Positions 45,795-56,799 of a stretch of DNA of 64,000 nucleotides are shown piece by piece. The DNA comes from Anadara kagoshimensis (lineage: Eukaryota > Mollusca > Bivalvia > Arcoida > Arcidae). Numbering within the stretch: the first letter of the stretch is position 1; the number at the start of each line of letters is the position of its first letter. A model generated the notes under the pieces. It saw nothing but the letters and a program-made list of their open reading frames with translations, was not told where the DNA came from and searched no databases. Made by a program: the position numbers and the translations under genes. Location: NCBI GenBank assembly GCA_021292105.1, contig CM037861.1, positions 52,292,920 to 52,356,919 on the forward strand, in the 5' to 3' direction.

Positions 45795-46502
45795 TGATTG
45801 TTTTTTTAGGGTATTTCTTATTAGACTTGGTTAGTTGTTTAGCTTAAAGTAGTTATTTGGTTGTATAAATATATACCTTAATCATTTTAGTTCACGTTGT
45901 AATACACAGAGTGTGTTGTATTGCATTAAGTGAATTTTGTTTTAGTATTTTGGGTTAATGGTGAATGAGTACACTGGAAATTGTGAAGATATTTGACGTA
46001 CAGTGGATGTTGTCAGAGGATTGACTACTTTTAGAATTTGTATTAGAAGTCAGGGTGTTACTTCTGAATACTTTTCAATTCTTGTTAGTGAAATCAACAT
46101 GGTGTTTTGTTGGAGGTGTTTTGAAGTGTTGTGTTTGTAGTATACATGATTCGTGCCCCTAGTGAGGTTTCTGAGGGGATAGACCCGCGTTTTGGTCCCT
46201 AAATTTGCTTGAAAACTTTGTTTCGGTCAACTGCATTCAATGTAGTTTTACTTTGCTCTATAGACGTATAGATGCAAGTATTCTAAATTTGGCTAATCAA
46301 TAATCTTCTATTCCCTTAGGTGACAGAGTAATGTTTGTTACTGGAATGTTTTGTTTTCTCTCTCACCTGGACAAGATGGTCAAATTAGAATTACATTATG
46401 CAAGCGTTATGTGGTTGCGACTATGTCGTGCCATGGTTTGTGGGGAAAGTCGATTAGTTAATTTGGTTGGCAGGTCAAGTGAAGCCAAGACCCCCTATCC
46501 CG

Positions 46503-46521
46503 CATGTTGCTACCAAACATG
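46503..46521 (+). repeat. Stem-loop with GCTACCA loop
   Basis: Perfect 6-bp stem CATGTT/AACATG around GCTACCA. Confidence 0.82.
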
Positions 46522-46548
46522 GTTTTTTTTTTTTTGGTTGTTGTTTTT

Positions 46549-46624
46549 CCTCGACCGGGTCACATGGGTTGATGTCCGTGAGGTTTGCCTCGACCGGGTC
46601 ACATGGGTTGATGTCCGTGAGGTT
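46549..46624 (+). repeat. Two 37-bp direct repeats
   Basis: 'cctcgaccgggtcacatggg' followed by 'ttgatgtccgtgaggtt' occurs twice with a 39-bp period (46549 and 46588). Confidence 0.9.
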
Positions 46625-46685
46625 ATAAGTCCGTCAGTATGGGACGGCAATGCTTAGGATTGGCCATCCTAAGAACCAGGGAAGG

Positions 46686-47400
46686 GTGTAATTTAAACCC
46701 TGGTAATCATGAATTGTTGTAATGCTGATTTCAGTCTCAAGTATTTACCAGAATGTCAGGAAACATTCGGGAAGTGTTTTACATTGTGTTTTGTGCGTCA
46801 TCCTCCTTTATGACAGCTGTCGTCAAGGTCAAAGTTCGTGTACAATAAAATATCTTGCTAATAGTTGGGAAAAAGTAAATATTTTTGGTTATAGAGAAAT
46901 GTAGTTTAGAAATTAACAATCCTTCAGGTGTAATGTAAACCCTGGTAATCATGAATTGTTGTAATGCTGATTTCAGTCTCAAGTATTTACCAGAATGGCA
47001 GGAAACATTCGGGAAACGTTAAACTTTGTGTTTTGTGCGTCATCCTTTTTTTGACAGCTGTCGTCAAGTTCCGTGTACAATAAAATATCTTGCTAATAGT
47101 TAGGGAAAGGTAAAATATTTTGGTAATATTGAGAAATGTAGTTTGGAAATTTAACATCCCTTCAGGTGTAATGTAAACCCTGGTAATTTTGTACGTATTG
47201 TAATGCTGATTTCAGTCTCAAGTATTTACCAGAATGGCAGGAAACATTCGGGAAACATTATACTTTGTGTTTTGTGCGTCATCCTCCTTTATGACAGCTG
47301 TCGTCAAGTTCTGTGTACAATAAATATCTTGCTAATAGTTGGGAAAAGGTAAAATATTTTGGTTATATTGGGGGACTATGTATGGAAATTAATTTCCTTA
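46686..47400 (+). repeat. ~240-bp tandem repeat, three units
   Basis: The word 'gtgtaatgtaaaccctggta' (first copy 'gtgtaatttaaacc') starts at 46686, 46928 and 47166. Each unit has 'gctgatttcagtctcaagta', 'ggaaacattcgggaa' and 'tgacagctgtcgtcaag'. Each also has a CTGGTAA...TTACCAG dyad about 45 bases apart. Non-coding. Confidence 0.9.
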
Positions 47401-47499
47401 CAAGTTACAGTTGTAGAGTTCAAAGGTTGTATATGATTGGATTGATTTCTTTTCTCCCTATTTTTTTATGAAAAAATTTTCTTGAGAATTGTTTTAAAA

Positions 47500-47517
47500 T
47501 TCATTTTTACCAATGAA
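47500..47517 (+). repeat. Stem-loop with 8-nt TTTTACCA loop
   Basis: Perfect 5-bp stem TTCAT/ATGAA around a loop ending in TTACCA, shortly before the 58-59-bp minisatellite. Confidence 0.65.
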
Positions 47518-47529
47518 GCTGAATAGACC

Positions 47530-47920
47530 ATGTCAGCTGGTGCTACCGACCAGTGAGCCTGGTGTACCATATAGATGGCGTAGAAACATGGGAACTGGTG
47601 TTACCAACCAGTGAGACTGGCGCACCACATAGTTGGCGAAGAAACCGTGAGAACTGGTGTTACCAACCAGTGTGTCTGGTGTACCACATAGATGGCGAAG
47701 AAACCATGGGAACTGGTGTTACCAACCAGTGAGCCTGGTGTACCACATAGTTGGCGAAGAAACATGGGAACTGGTGTTACCAACCAGTGAGCCTGGTGTA
47801 CCACATAGTTGGCGAAGAAACATGGGAACTGGTGTTACCAACCAGTGAGTCTGGCGTTACCAGCTAAGACTCGTCCAGCCCCGACCAGTGCTTCGGTGGT
47901 TGACGTTTCCAGTCAAATTA
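47530..47920 (+). repeat. 58-59-bp minisatellite built on the GTTACCA stem-loop
   Basis: Six units start with stem CTGGT at 47537, 47595, 47654, 47713, 47771 and 47829. Each reads CTGGT, loop GTTACCA (GCTACCG in the first), ACCAG, then 'gtgagcctggtgtaccacat' and 'agttggcgaagaaac'. Two more stem-loops follow: one with loop GTTACCA at 47856-47862 (outer stem AGTCT/AGACT) and TTGAC/GTCAA with GTTTCCA at 47900-47916. The open frames on both strands here are repeat translations. Confidence 0.9.
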
Positions 47921-48268
47921 TTTTATTTTATTTCAGGTTTTTAATTTTTTCAGGCATATGGTAAATGGTAAAAGAAAAGGCAAAGAATCGCGTGGTAAAA
48001 TAAGGTTAAGTCCATGAATAGTGATCACTTGGACACTATTCTTTTTATTTCTCAATGAAAATGTGAAAGTTTAAATTTCTTCTTAATGTTTCCATAAAGA
48101 TAAGTCGTTATGACACTAATAGTGCATCACTTGGACACTATTATTTTAATGTTTGTGTTTTGAACTTCAACTTTTGAATCTATGGTGAGAGAGCAATTGC
48201 GTGTGAGATTATTATTCAGGTAATTGTACATGTATTATACTTGTTAAGTTCGGGTCGAACTTTTATTT

Positions 48269-48280
48269 GGTAGGGGGTAG
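48269..48280 (+). promoter_or_regulatory. Polypurine tract
   Basis: GGTAGGGGGTAG directly before the 3' LTR, the plus-strand primer position in LTR elements. It has two T interruptions, so the working tract may be AGGGGG. Confidence 0.75.
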
Positions 48281-50427
48281 TGTCACAGGGTGACATAATT
48301 AATTAATTAGTTACATAATTAATTAATTACTTACATCATTTCTTAATAGGGAGTTAATTCTGATACAAAGGCATTAATTAATAACACCATAATGTGTATT
48401 GGTAGTTGATTTTTTATTTACTTTGGGCTAATATTTTGATAATTATTGGTTGGGAAATATTTCATAAATTTTACTTAAATTCTCCATTAAGTTATAGGTT
48501 TTAAAACTTAGTAAATTTAGCAGAAGTCACTTTATTTTTAAAAGTTCAATAAGTGTGTTATTTCCCTATAGAAATACCATGGTGACCTTACAGTTGTGAG
48601 AAATATGTTAATGTCCTAATTTCTTGTATAAACATTGACCACAGTACTATTGTTAAAAAGAGGAAATTTATTGAAATTGATACTAAATTTAACTTCTTAC
48701 TGTACTGGTCAAGCAGTAGTACCTTTGAAGTGTGGGGGATAGGTAGGGTCAGGTTATTTTGACCCCCATTTTATTAGATTTCATTGGTCAGTAATTTGTG
48801 TAGGATGATGGGGATCTTATAAAAAGAGGAGTATTTTGGGATTTCAAGAGTCCTCATGTAGAAAATTGGAGTGCTTGGTTCCAATACCTGGTCGCTGGTC
48901 CACATGGATTTTACTTAGTTTAGCGTTGCCAGCTAAAATTAATATAGTATTCTAGTGTTACCAGCTAGTGAGTTATATTCTGGTTTATTATGGAATTACT
49001 TCGACGCTACCAGTCGAGTTTCATTATATTACGACGCTTCCAGTCGTGCCCAAGTGGAATTCGACGTTACCAGTCGAATTTCACTTGCAATTCGGCGAGA
49101 CCAGTCGATTATCCTATGTTTGTCGATGTGACCAGTCGATTTTTGGTATATTTCGACGTGACCAGTCGGATTTCTGTTGGATTGTTTTAATATTTATGGT
49201 ACTAATCCAAAACATGCGAGGTAACTTTATATGTGGTCTGAATTTTGTGTCAATGGGGTCGGGAGCAGTCACATTCTTGTTTAGCAGTCACATTCTTGTT
49301 TAGGAGTCAATTTCTTGTTTAGCAGTCATTTTTCATATTTTTGCCCTATATTCGTGTAGGTATATTTTTGGGGGGTTTATTCATTTTTGAGGTAAAGTAG
49401 GTTTTTACTGTTTTTCAGTATTTTCTATTCTTGTTAAGGTTAAGGAAAGTACAAATAATAGTTTTGATAAGGTTTTGATTATTGGGATTAATAATAGTTT
49501 TTGGGAATACTAGTTTACCCTCATTTTTTTTATTGTCCCTGAATTAATGCCTTGTTAAGGTTATTTTTCATGAGGAGGAAGTGAGATTTGTAGGCTGAGA
49601 GTTGTATATATTTGTGTAAATAAAGTTTTGATCTAGTTTTATAATAAATGTGAATATATTGCATTTCATTTCTTACAGTTTTCATTTACTTTAGGGATTA
49701 GTTTTAATAAGTGTTGTAGCCTGAATGCTCAGTATTTTATTTAGATTTATCAGATTTAGAAATTATATTTATATTTGCATTTAAATTTGAGACTTTTGTC
49801 TTAGTTACCATAAGACAGTAGTGCCAGAATTCTAGTGACCATAGAAGGCACTGGTATCAAATTTATATGGTTAATTTAATACACAAAATTCATATAAAGT
49901 AATTTTTACTGATTTTTGGCATAATTGATTATATTAAAATTTCGAGTTATACTTGAGCATTCAGATAACAGCCCTTGTTTGTGAGTAAGAGTTCATCTTT
50001 GGATTTCTGATTTTATTGAGTCCCTTAATTTTGGTTGAGTTTAGCTGAATATATGCACTTGATCTAGTGTCATTATCTTGGTAATTGAGTTTTATAATCA
50101 GTATCTGAACTGACAGAACAGAAATAGATCAATTCAAGCTATACTGGCTTGCGGATTCACGCACGTTGAGTTCTTGTTCCTCTTTTGAGGTGGTGGCAGC
50201 TTTTACCTTTTGTTGTTTTGCTTGAGTCGTGTACTCGGCGGTTATTGAACTCAACACTCTGTTGCTCGGTACACGTGATTTGACGTTGTCCTGAACCTTT
50301 ACTTCCAAGCTAGATACTCGGAGATAGAACCACACCATCTGGCTTCGGTCGTTTAGGTTAGGATTTCGCCAAACTGTGAGAGGAGGTTTATCCTATATAT
50401 AGGAATGAAACCTCCAATCCTGCCACA
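48281..50427 (+). repeat. 3' LTR (2147 bp)
   Basis: Same start and end as the 5' LTR. The differences I found are one T fewer in the run near 49524, and single extra bases near 49660 ('atatattgcat'), 49898 ('cataaagtaatt') and 49990 ('gtaagagttcat'). These account exactly for the 2-bp length difference. Confidence 0.93.
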
Positions 50428-51210
50428 ATAGCTGAAGGATTTGTATTGCCTTGGCATGTTATTCACGCAGGAAAAGTTAGTACACAATATTGCTGAATGA
50501 CTTGTGTTGCCCTGGCATATTATTCACGAAGGGAAAGTTAGTACGCAATATAGCTGAAGGACTTGTATTGTCCTGGCATGTTATTTACGCAGGAAAAGTT
50601 AGTACACAATAATGCTGAATGACTTGTATTGCCCTGGCATATTATTCACGAAGGGAAAGTCAGAACGCAATATAGGTGAAGGACTGGTATTGCCCTGGTA
50701 TATTATTCACGAAGGGAAAGTTAGTACGCAATATAGGTGAAGGATTGGTATTGCCCTGGCACATTATTCACGAAGGGAAAGTTAGTACGCAATATAGGTG
50801 AAGGACTGGTATGGTATTAACCTTGCATATCATTCACCAAGGAAAGGTTAGTACGCAATATAGCTGAAGGATTTGGATAATCCTGGCATGTTATTCACGA
50901 AGGAAAAGTTAGTACGCAATATAGCTGAAGGACTTGTATTGTCCTAGCATTTCATTCACGAAGGAAAATTTGTACGCAATATAGCTGAAGGTCTTGTGTG
51001 ATCCTGGCATATTATTCACGAAGGAAAAGTTAGTACAATATATAGCTGAAGCTGTCTTATATTAAAAAAGGAAACGTTTGTACGAAATATAGCTTAAGGG
51101 CTGGTATTGTCTTGGCATATTTTTCAAGAAGGAAAAATAAGTACGCAATACAGCTTAAAGACTTGCATTGTCCTGACATTATTCACGAAGGAAAAATGTG
51201 ATTACAACTA
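50428..51210 (+). repeat. ~61-bp satellite, part right of the retrotransposon
   Basis: About 12 units of the form 'agctgaaggacttgtattg', 'tcctggcatattattcacga', 'aggaaaagttagtacgcaat'. Units vary at single sites, some with a shorter centre. Non-coding. The first four bases (ATAG) are the right target duplication of the LTR element. Confidence 0.92.
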
Positions 51211-52559
51211 AAGATGATAAGAAAGAAAGCCGGGGGATCCGGAAGGTAAATTCATTAGAATGTCAGTTTTATACAAACACTTGGGTTCCTGTGGTGATAA
51301 TTATTTTAAATGTAAATCAAACCATCTAAATAACAAATAAACAGAATAGCAGCAGGGATGGAGTTACATGGATTTACGGGAGTGTATTAATATTATACTT
51401 TAATCGTTATTATGTGATGTATGTGTAATCAATAGAAAGAACGCGTTATAATTATATAATCAATATCGCCACGATGAAGTAGGCTAAATCAGGGTTCATA
51501 CTTTCTTTCTCTGATGTAAGGAAAAGGATGAAAGGACTTCCATTTGTGTTCTTTCCTCTAAATATTTAATTATTTTAATTTTGAAGGAAAAAGTCTAAAT
51601 TGACAAAATTAGACAATTTTGATTTTTATGAAAAAATATTTTTTCAATCAATTTACATAGATACAAAAAGGCACAGCGAATCAAATGAAAAGGTACGATT
51701 TTATGATGATTAATATAAACATAAAATAAAATAAAGAACGTTACAGACAATTGTCACTAGTTTAAGTATGACCAGAGTCATCAGAACATGTTTCAATATG
51801 AAGATATAAATAAACATAATAAATACAACGAGCAAAGCAAGTACAAATTAGTATAAAAATATATATAAATCTATAAACTTAACATCGTTAAGTTACTATG
51901 CGTTACTGGAAATGTATCTTACATAGGTCACATCTTAATAGAACAAATACGAAAGAAACGACAACAAAGACCCACCGATGGCAAAACTGAACATTAATGT
52001 GCTACTGGGTTTCCAAGTGTTAAATAAAAATCAAAAGGAGGTCATTAGAAGACATTTAAGAAGATGAAAGGAATTTGTCTTTGAAAAACACGTACTTGGC
52101 ATTAGCCAAAACAACTAAGAACATAAAACAATACAAGTTAAAGATAGCAATACCTTTATAAGGCAATGCAGACATAGACAATTTATAGTGAAGCATTCAA
52201 AATAACTGAAAAATGCCAATAATACAGGAATACTAAGTCCAGATCAATCACAGATGGAAAAAAATCTAATATATATAAATGATTTTACCATTAAAAAGAA
52301 GCGACTGTTAACTCGAAGTAATATCTGAATAGCACCTACGTATACTCACCTACAACACTATGAATTGAAATACCAAATCAGATCATCACTGATAGATAAT
52401 ATAACTCTCGACTTTGATAGAACACTGGATATATTCAAACACATAAGATCCAATGATGTGGAAAACCCAGGCCAGTTGTACTTGAACAACCCTATATCTT
52501 AGATTAAGTCTTCACCACACAGTATAAGAGAAATACCACATTATAATTACAACGCGCTT

Positions 52560-52665
52560 TGTATTTCCTTTCCGGAGCATCCGGTCTACTTCCCTGGTAG
52601 AAGTTTACGTGTTTAAATAAATTTTGAATTGGGATTTTGACATGAATTAGTTCTTCTGTTTTTTT
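52560..52665 (-). repeat. SINE-like repeat family S, minus-strand copy
   Basis: 'cctttccggagcatccggtc', 'cttccctggtagaagtttac' and 'gtgtttaaataaattttg' match the reverse complement of the family. Confidence 0.55.
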
Positions 52666-53940
52666 TATTATCTATATAAAATTGAAGACTTTATATACTT
52701 TTAATATCGGGTAATTTTTTTTATATCTATATGACCAACATATATTTTGGATCATGTACAATACTACAATATCCTACAACTGGACAATATTACATGTTCT
52801 GTCTTATTCCCATCCTAGCGCTGTCGGACATAAATACCCATTGTTTATTAATCGATAAATCTCCTACTTCTGCACAAAAAGCAAAAGAAAAACAGCTATC
52901 TATTAAAATAAACCTTTCTGACCCTCAGCCAGAGAGAATCATTGATCAATTACAACTAATTCCAAGGAAATATTCGTAAACGATAACAAATTATATTCCG
53001 TTTGGATAATGATGAAAAAGATACTTTCACACGCAGTATACCTAATTACGCCGACGTGTTATATTTATTTTCAATAAAACTAAACCTGATTGTCAAGACT
53101 TATACAAGATATATCTGTATATAGACTGTATATATAGACACACAAAAAACTAATTAAATGATAAAACAAAAGGAATCTTATTAGGATTTTAATGAAAGTA
53201 GACCTGCCAGATTTGGATTGGGGTGTTTTCTAATAATAATTTGCTTGAAAACCTCTCTGGATTGTTGTTTAATGTAAATAATGTATTGGGTATAGTGGAG
53301 GGGGAGGACTAGAGAGTCAAAAATAGGATTTATTTACGTCAAACTGAAGGAAAGGGCTTAAAATAACAACAATTAATGGGAAGTATAAGTTTGGATGCAT
53401 ATAAACATAAGTTATATAACACCTACATGACCAATCAAAAAAGCTAAATGTTGCAATATGAAAATAAGATGGATATGTCCTTCTGATGGTGTTGGTGGGC
53501 GAGTATAACTTCCAGGGTTCGAGTCCTCTACCTGATATATCCTATTTTTTTCTCCAGTAACCTACGCAAGTTATGATTATTCCTATCGTACCCTCGATAT
53601 AAGTGAAATGACTAAGATATCGGGGAAATGAATTAGGGTTTAGTAATGACGCTGTTTGCCTCAGACAAGGTCCTTGAAAAAAATTTGACAGGGGCTTGAA
53701 TATCCATTACTACAATACCACTCTTACAACGAAAGAGGACAAATAATGTATAAATCTGTAATGTGTATGTGACACGATAAATAACTCTATTGTATAATGC
53801 AATCAGCAAAACGCACAGGCAAAATTTCTGCACCTTCGCCTAAAGTTGACATATTCTTTACTGGGATGCTAAACACCATTCTCATCTCAAATCAACTCAT
53901 GTGATGTACATGACATTATTCGGCGAAACACTTATACAAG

Positions 53941-54053
53941 TGTCATGTGCTACTTTTGAATTTTTATGAAATAATACAATTCAAAAGTAGCACATGACAA
54001 TTGCTACTTTTGAATTGTATTATTTCATAAAAATTCAAAAGTAGCACATGACA
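53941..54053. repeat. Perfect 52-bp inverted repeat with nested hairpins (family H)
   Basis: Arms 53941-53992 and 54002-54053 are exact reverse complements, with a 9-base centre (CATGACAAT). Each arm starts or ends in TGTCATGTGCTACTTTTGAA or its complement. Each contains its own shorter dyad CTACTTTTGAATT...AATTCAAAAGTAG, so the unit can fold as one long or two short hairpins. It looks like a head-to-head dimer of the ~58-bp element seen at 39077 and 58968. Confidence 0.92.
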
Positions 54054-54889
54054 CAAGGATTCAATGCAAAGACCTGAAAGCAAGATTTCGTGTATTGTCG
54101 TCATTCCAACGAGAACTTAAAACACAATATATCCAAAAAGATCCGTGTAACGTCACAAATCTATTGAGAAATATTAATAAAAGCAGAACCCGTGGATTTT
54201 TTCAATAAAAATATATAGGAAATAAGATAAAAACGTCTTGATACTTAATAATTATACCTATGATTGTATCTTGATATTATTTCTCTTATCCATAATCGGC
54301 AATTGACGTGTTTCTACCTAGTTATATTGTCATATTTAGATACATATGTATGTTTTATTTTCAATTGCTACTCCATTTTTTAATATATAAAAACTATTTA
54401 TTTCATCTCAATTATTTTACAATCATATACTTTTTAAAAGGACAGACCTCACTAAAACATTAACTGAAAAAACAAAGGTGTTTACAGGGTTTCTTATTTT
54501 CACTTTTTTGGTTTTTATTTGTTATATTTTTTGTACTTAAACATATGTTTGGATTTGTACTTAACTAAACCACTTTGGTTGTTGTCACGCAGACAACCTA
54601 CAAGAACTTTGTCCACATGCTCTCATGAGCAAAGTAGCAAATTTTCAAACATTAAAAGTTTCTTTTCTTGTAATTTTGGCATCACATTTGACAACTTGAA
54701 TAAAGCTGAGGATACCTTTACTAAATGTAGCAATTAAATTTCTTTAACAAAATGATGGCCTAGGAATATTGCAAGCGTTACCCGTATGCTTCTCAGGGCA
54801 CCCAAAAAGCTCCATGGCCGCCATTACGGTATTGTTTATAAGTTCGATGTCTCTGTGTTCAGGATAGCCCTGGATACGTTCCTTTCACT

Positions 54890-55045
54890 CAGTTTGATGA
54901 CACACGTGCAGGATGTAGCTAGCTAAACAGAAGGTGCTTACCTGTTGGACGTTCACGTGTTAAAACCTTACTTGTCAGTTTCAAAGTTTTTACTTTGCTT
55001 CTGGATTCTGAATCGGACATGGATTAGTATGTTTTGATTTGGAAG
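54890..55045 (-). repeat. SINE-like repeat family S, minus-strand copy
   Basis: 'ggatgtagctagctaaacag', 'aaggtgcttacctgttggac', 'cttgtcagtttcaaagtttt', 'tactttgcttctggattctg' and 'aatcggacatggattagtat'. Confidence 0.65.
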
Positions 55046-56299
55046 AACTGTTAGTCGCAATGGACATCGCTATTTTTAAATTCCCGTGCTACAAGGAAAC
55101 GATAAGTATCTGTCACATGGATAAAAGTACAATGTGCTCGATCTGGTTTATTTTGAGTAACAATAAATGTATGAAAGTAAATGATTATGCAATTTTGCAT
55201 TTAGAGCTAAACCAAGAAGACGTGTGCCCAATACGCATTAGGCTAATTAGTCACGTGACCATTCAACGCAAAATACGTAGGTAAGATGACATTTATTCCT
55301 TTTGTTATGTAGATCCATTAGTTCGGTAGTGTGGATACGGTGGTTTACAAAATGTCAACGAACAGGGAAAATTTGGTAATTAAGAATGGTGGCGTAAATA
55401 ATAGCAAAATCTATTTCGCATGCCAATGGGGAAAAGTTCTCGATTACACCAACTGTTTGGATTTTTAACTGTTATTGAACTAATGGATTAGTAGTACTTT
55501 AATAGTGAGTATGATGGTAAATGGAGTAACTAATAACTACAACAATAATTTATTTAATTGCTTTCGATGACACATTTTAATCTCCCAATACAGTGTTAAG
55601 AACAGCTTATCACAGATGACATAACGATGGCTTTCAACAGAAAGACCTGGCCACCTCGATAGGTTACTGCATCCTGACCTTAGAAATATGCATAAGTGAG
55701 TAAAAGTAAAAACAGTTGCAGGAAAACCAAACAAGTAATGCTATTTTTTCTTTCTTTTTATGTACTTTTGATGCCATTACAAACTGATTTTGTTATTGTC
55801 GTTAAAATACGCGAATGTATTTTTAACAGTCATTCCAAAAACTACCCACAATCCATAAAGGATACATTTCAGCTAATTAACAGTAATAAGTAGATGTGAC
55901 ATCAGGTATTCTTAAACTGTCGGAAACAGGTTTCCTGCCTAGCATAGCCAAAATGGCAATAGCGAAACTGACGCCAATGTGTTCCAAAGATGGATGACAC
56001 TTCAGACATCAGCATTATGATCGGTATTGGACAATTTGACGACAAGATGAGGTACGCATATTTGCATATTTTTTTCCCTGTCAGTTAATGTAAATCCCGA
56101 TTGAAGATATCAACTCAGTGTAGCTTAAACCCCTGTTCTTGGTAATAGGAAATGTAACTAACTGAGGCCATGAATGTCCCTAGTACCTAGCAATAGAAAT
56201 GTAACTAAGGGCATGGTCGTTCTGTATAGTTACAAGTATCCCAGCCAACAGAAAGTTTTTGTTTAAAAACAATTGAAGTAATCAAGAAAACAAATATAC

Positions 56300-56520
56300 T
56301 AATCCATTTCCGAATCACAAGCTAAGTAAAAACTTTGAAACTGACAAGTTAGGTTAAACACGTAAACTTCCACCAGGGAAGTGGGACCGGGTTCTCCGGA
56401 AGTGTAAGCACCTACTGTTGAGCCAGCTACATCCGCAACATGTGTAATTTAAGTTGAGTGAAAATAACATGGACCTATGGGACGTCAAATATATCCAGTG
56501 CAATCCTGGACACATATACA
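56300..56520 (+). repeat. SINE-like repeat family S, plus-strand copy (best preserved)
   Basis: 'ctaatccatttccgaatcac', 'ttgaaactgacaagttaggt', 'taaacacgtaaacttccacc', 'agggaagtgggaccgggttc', 'gtaagcacctactgttgagc' and 'ggacctatgggacgtcaaat' give the full family order. Confidence 0.7.
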
Positions 56521-56799
56521 TCAAACGTATTCACAATACTGTGATGACGGCCAGAAGTAACCAACTGCGTGTTAATTAAAAAACTGTAATTGATCTTTAA
56601 AAGATTTAAGTAGACAGTATATAACCAACACTATAATCATGTCATGTCAATGTAGAATTTCAGTTTTGTTAAAACGAAAGTACAGTCATACATCAAACCA
56701 GCAATATAATACACAAAGTCTCCAATCCAATGAAGTCGAAAATGTTATCTTTGTATTGCATAATTAGGCTCAACAAGCAGCAATGTTCGTACGAAAACA

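Larger units (their letters stand above)
42550..50427 (+). mobile_element. Young, largely non-coding LTR retrotransposon (LARD-like), 7.9 kb
   Basis: Two direct terminal repeats of 2145 and 2147 bp (TG...CA), a 4-bp target duplication, a primer binding site matching tRNA-Leu, a polypurine tract, and a 3586-bp interior. I see no reverse transcriptase, integrase or protease. Only a 44-codon frame after the leader might be the start of an old gag. The LTRs differ by four single-base indels (in T runs or next to them and at three other points) and by no substitution I noticed, so the insertion is very recent. With full LTRs and no coding capacity it must be moved by proteins of another element. 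The superfamily cannot be told from what is left. Throughout it carries stem-loops with a CCA-ending loop (see Part 2). Confidence 0.92.

Noticed and set aside
47601..47848. Open frames on both strands with repeated peptides
   Set aside because: Translations of the 58-59-bp minisatellite, whose unit length also shifts.
53490..53545. tRNA-like B box (GGTTCGAGTCC)
   Set aside because: The T-arm stem is poor and no acceptor stem or A box could be matched, so it is at most a decayed tRNA-derived fragment.
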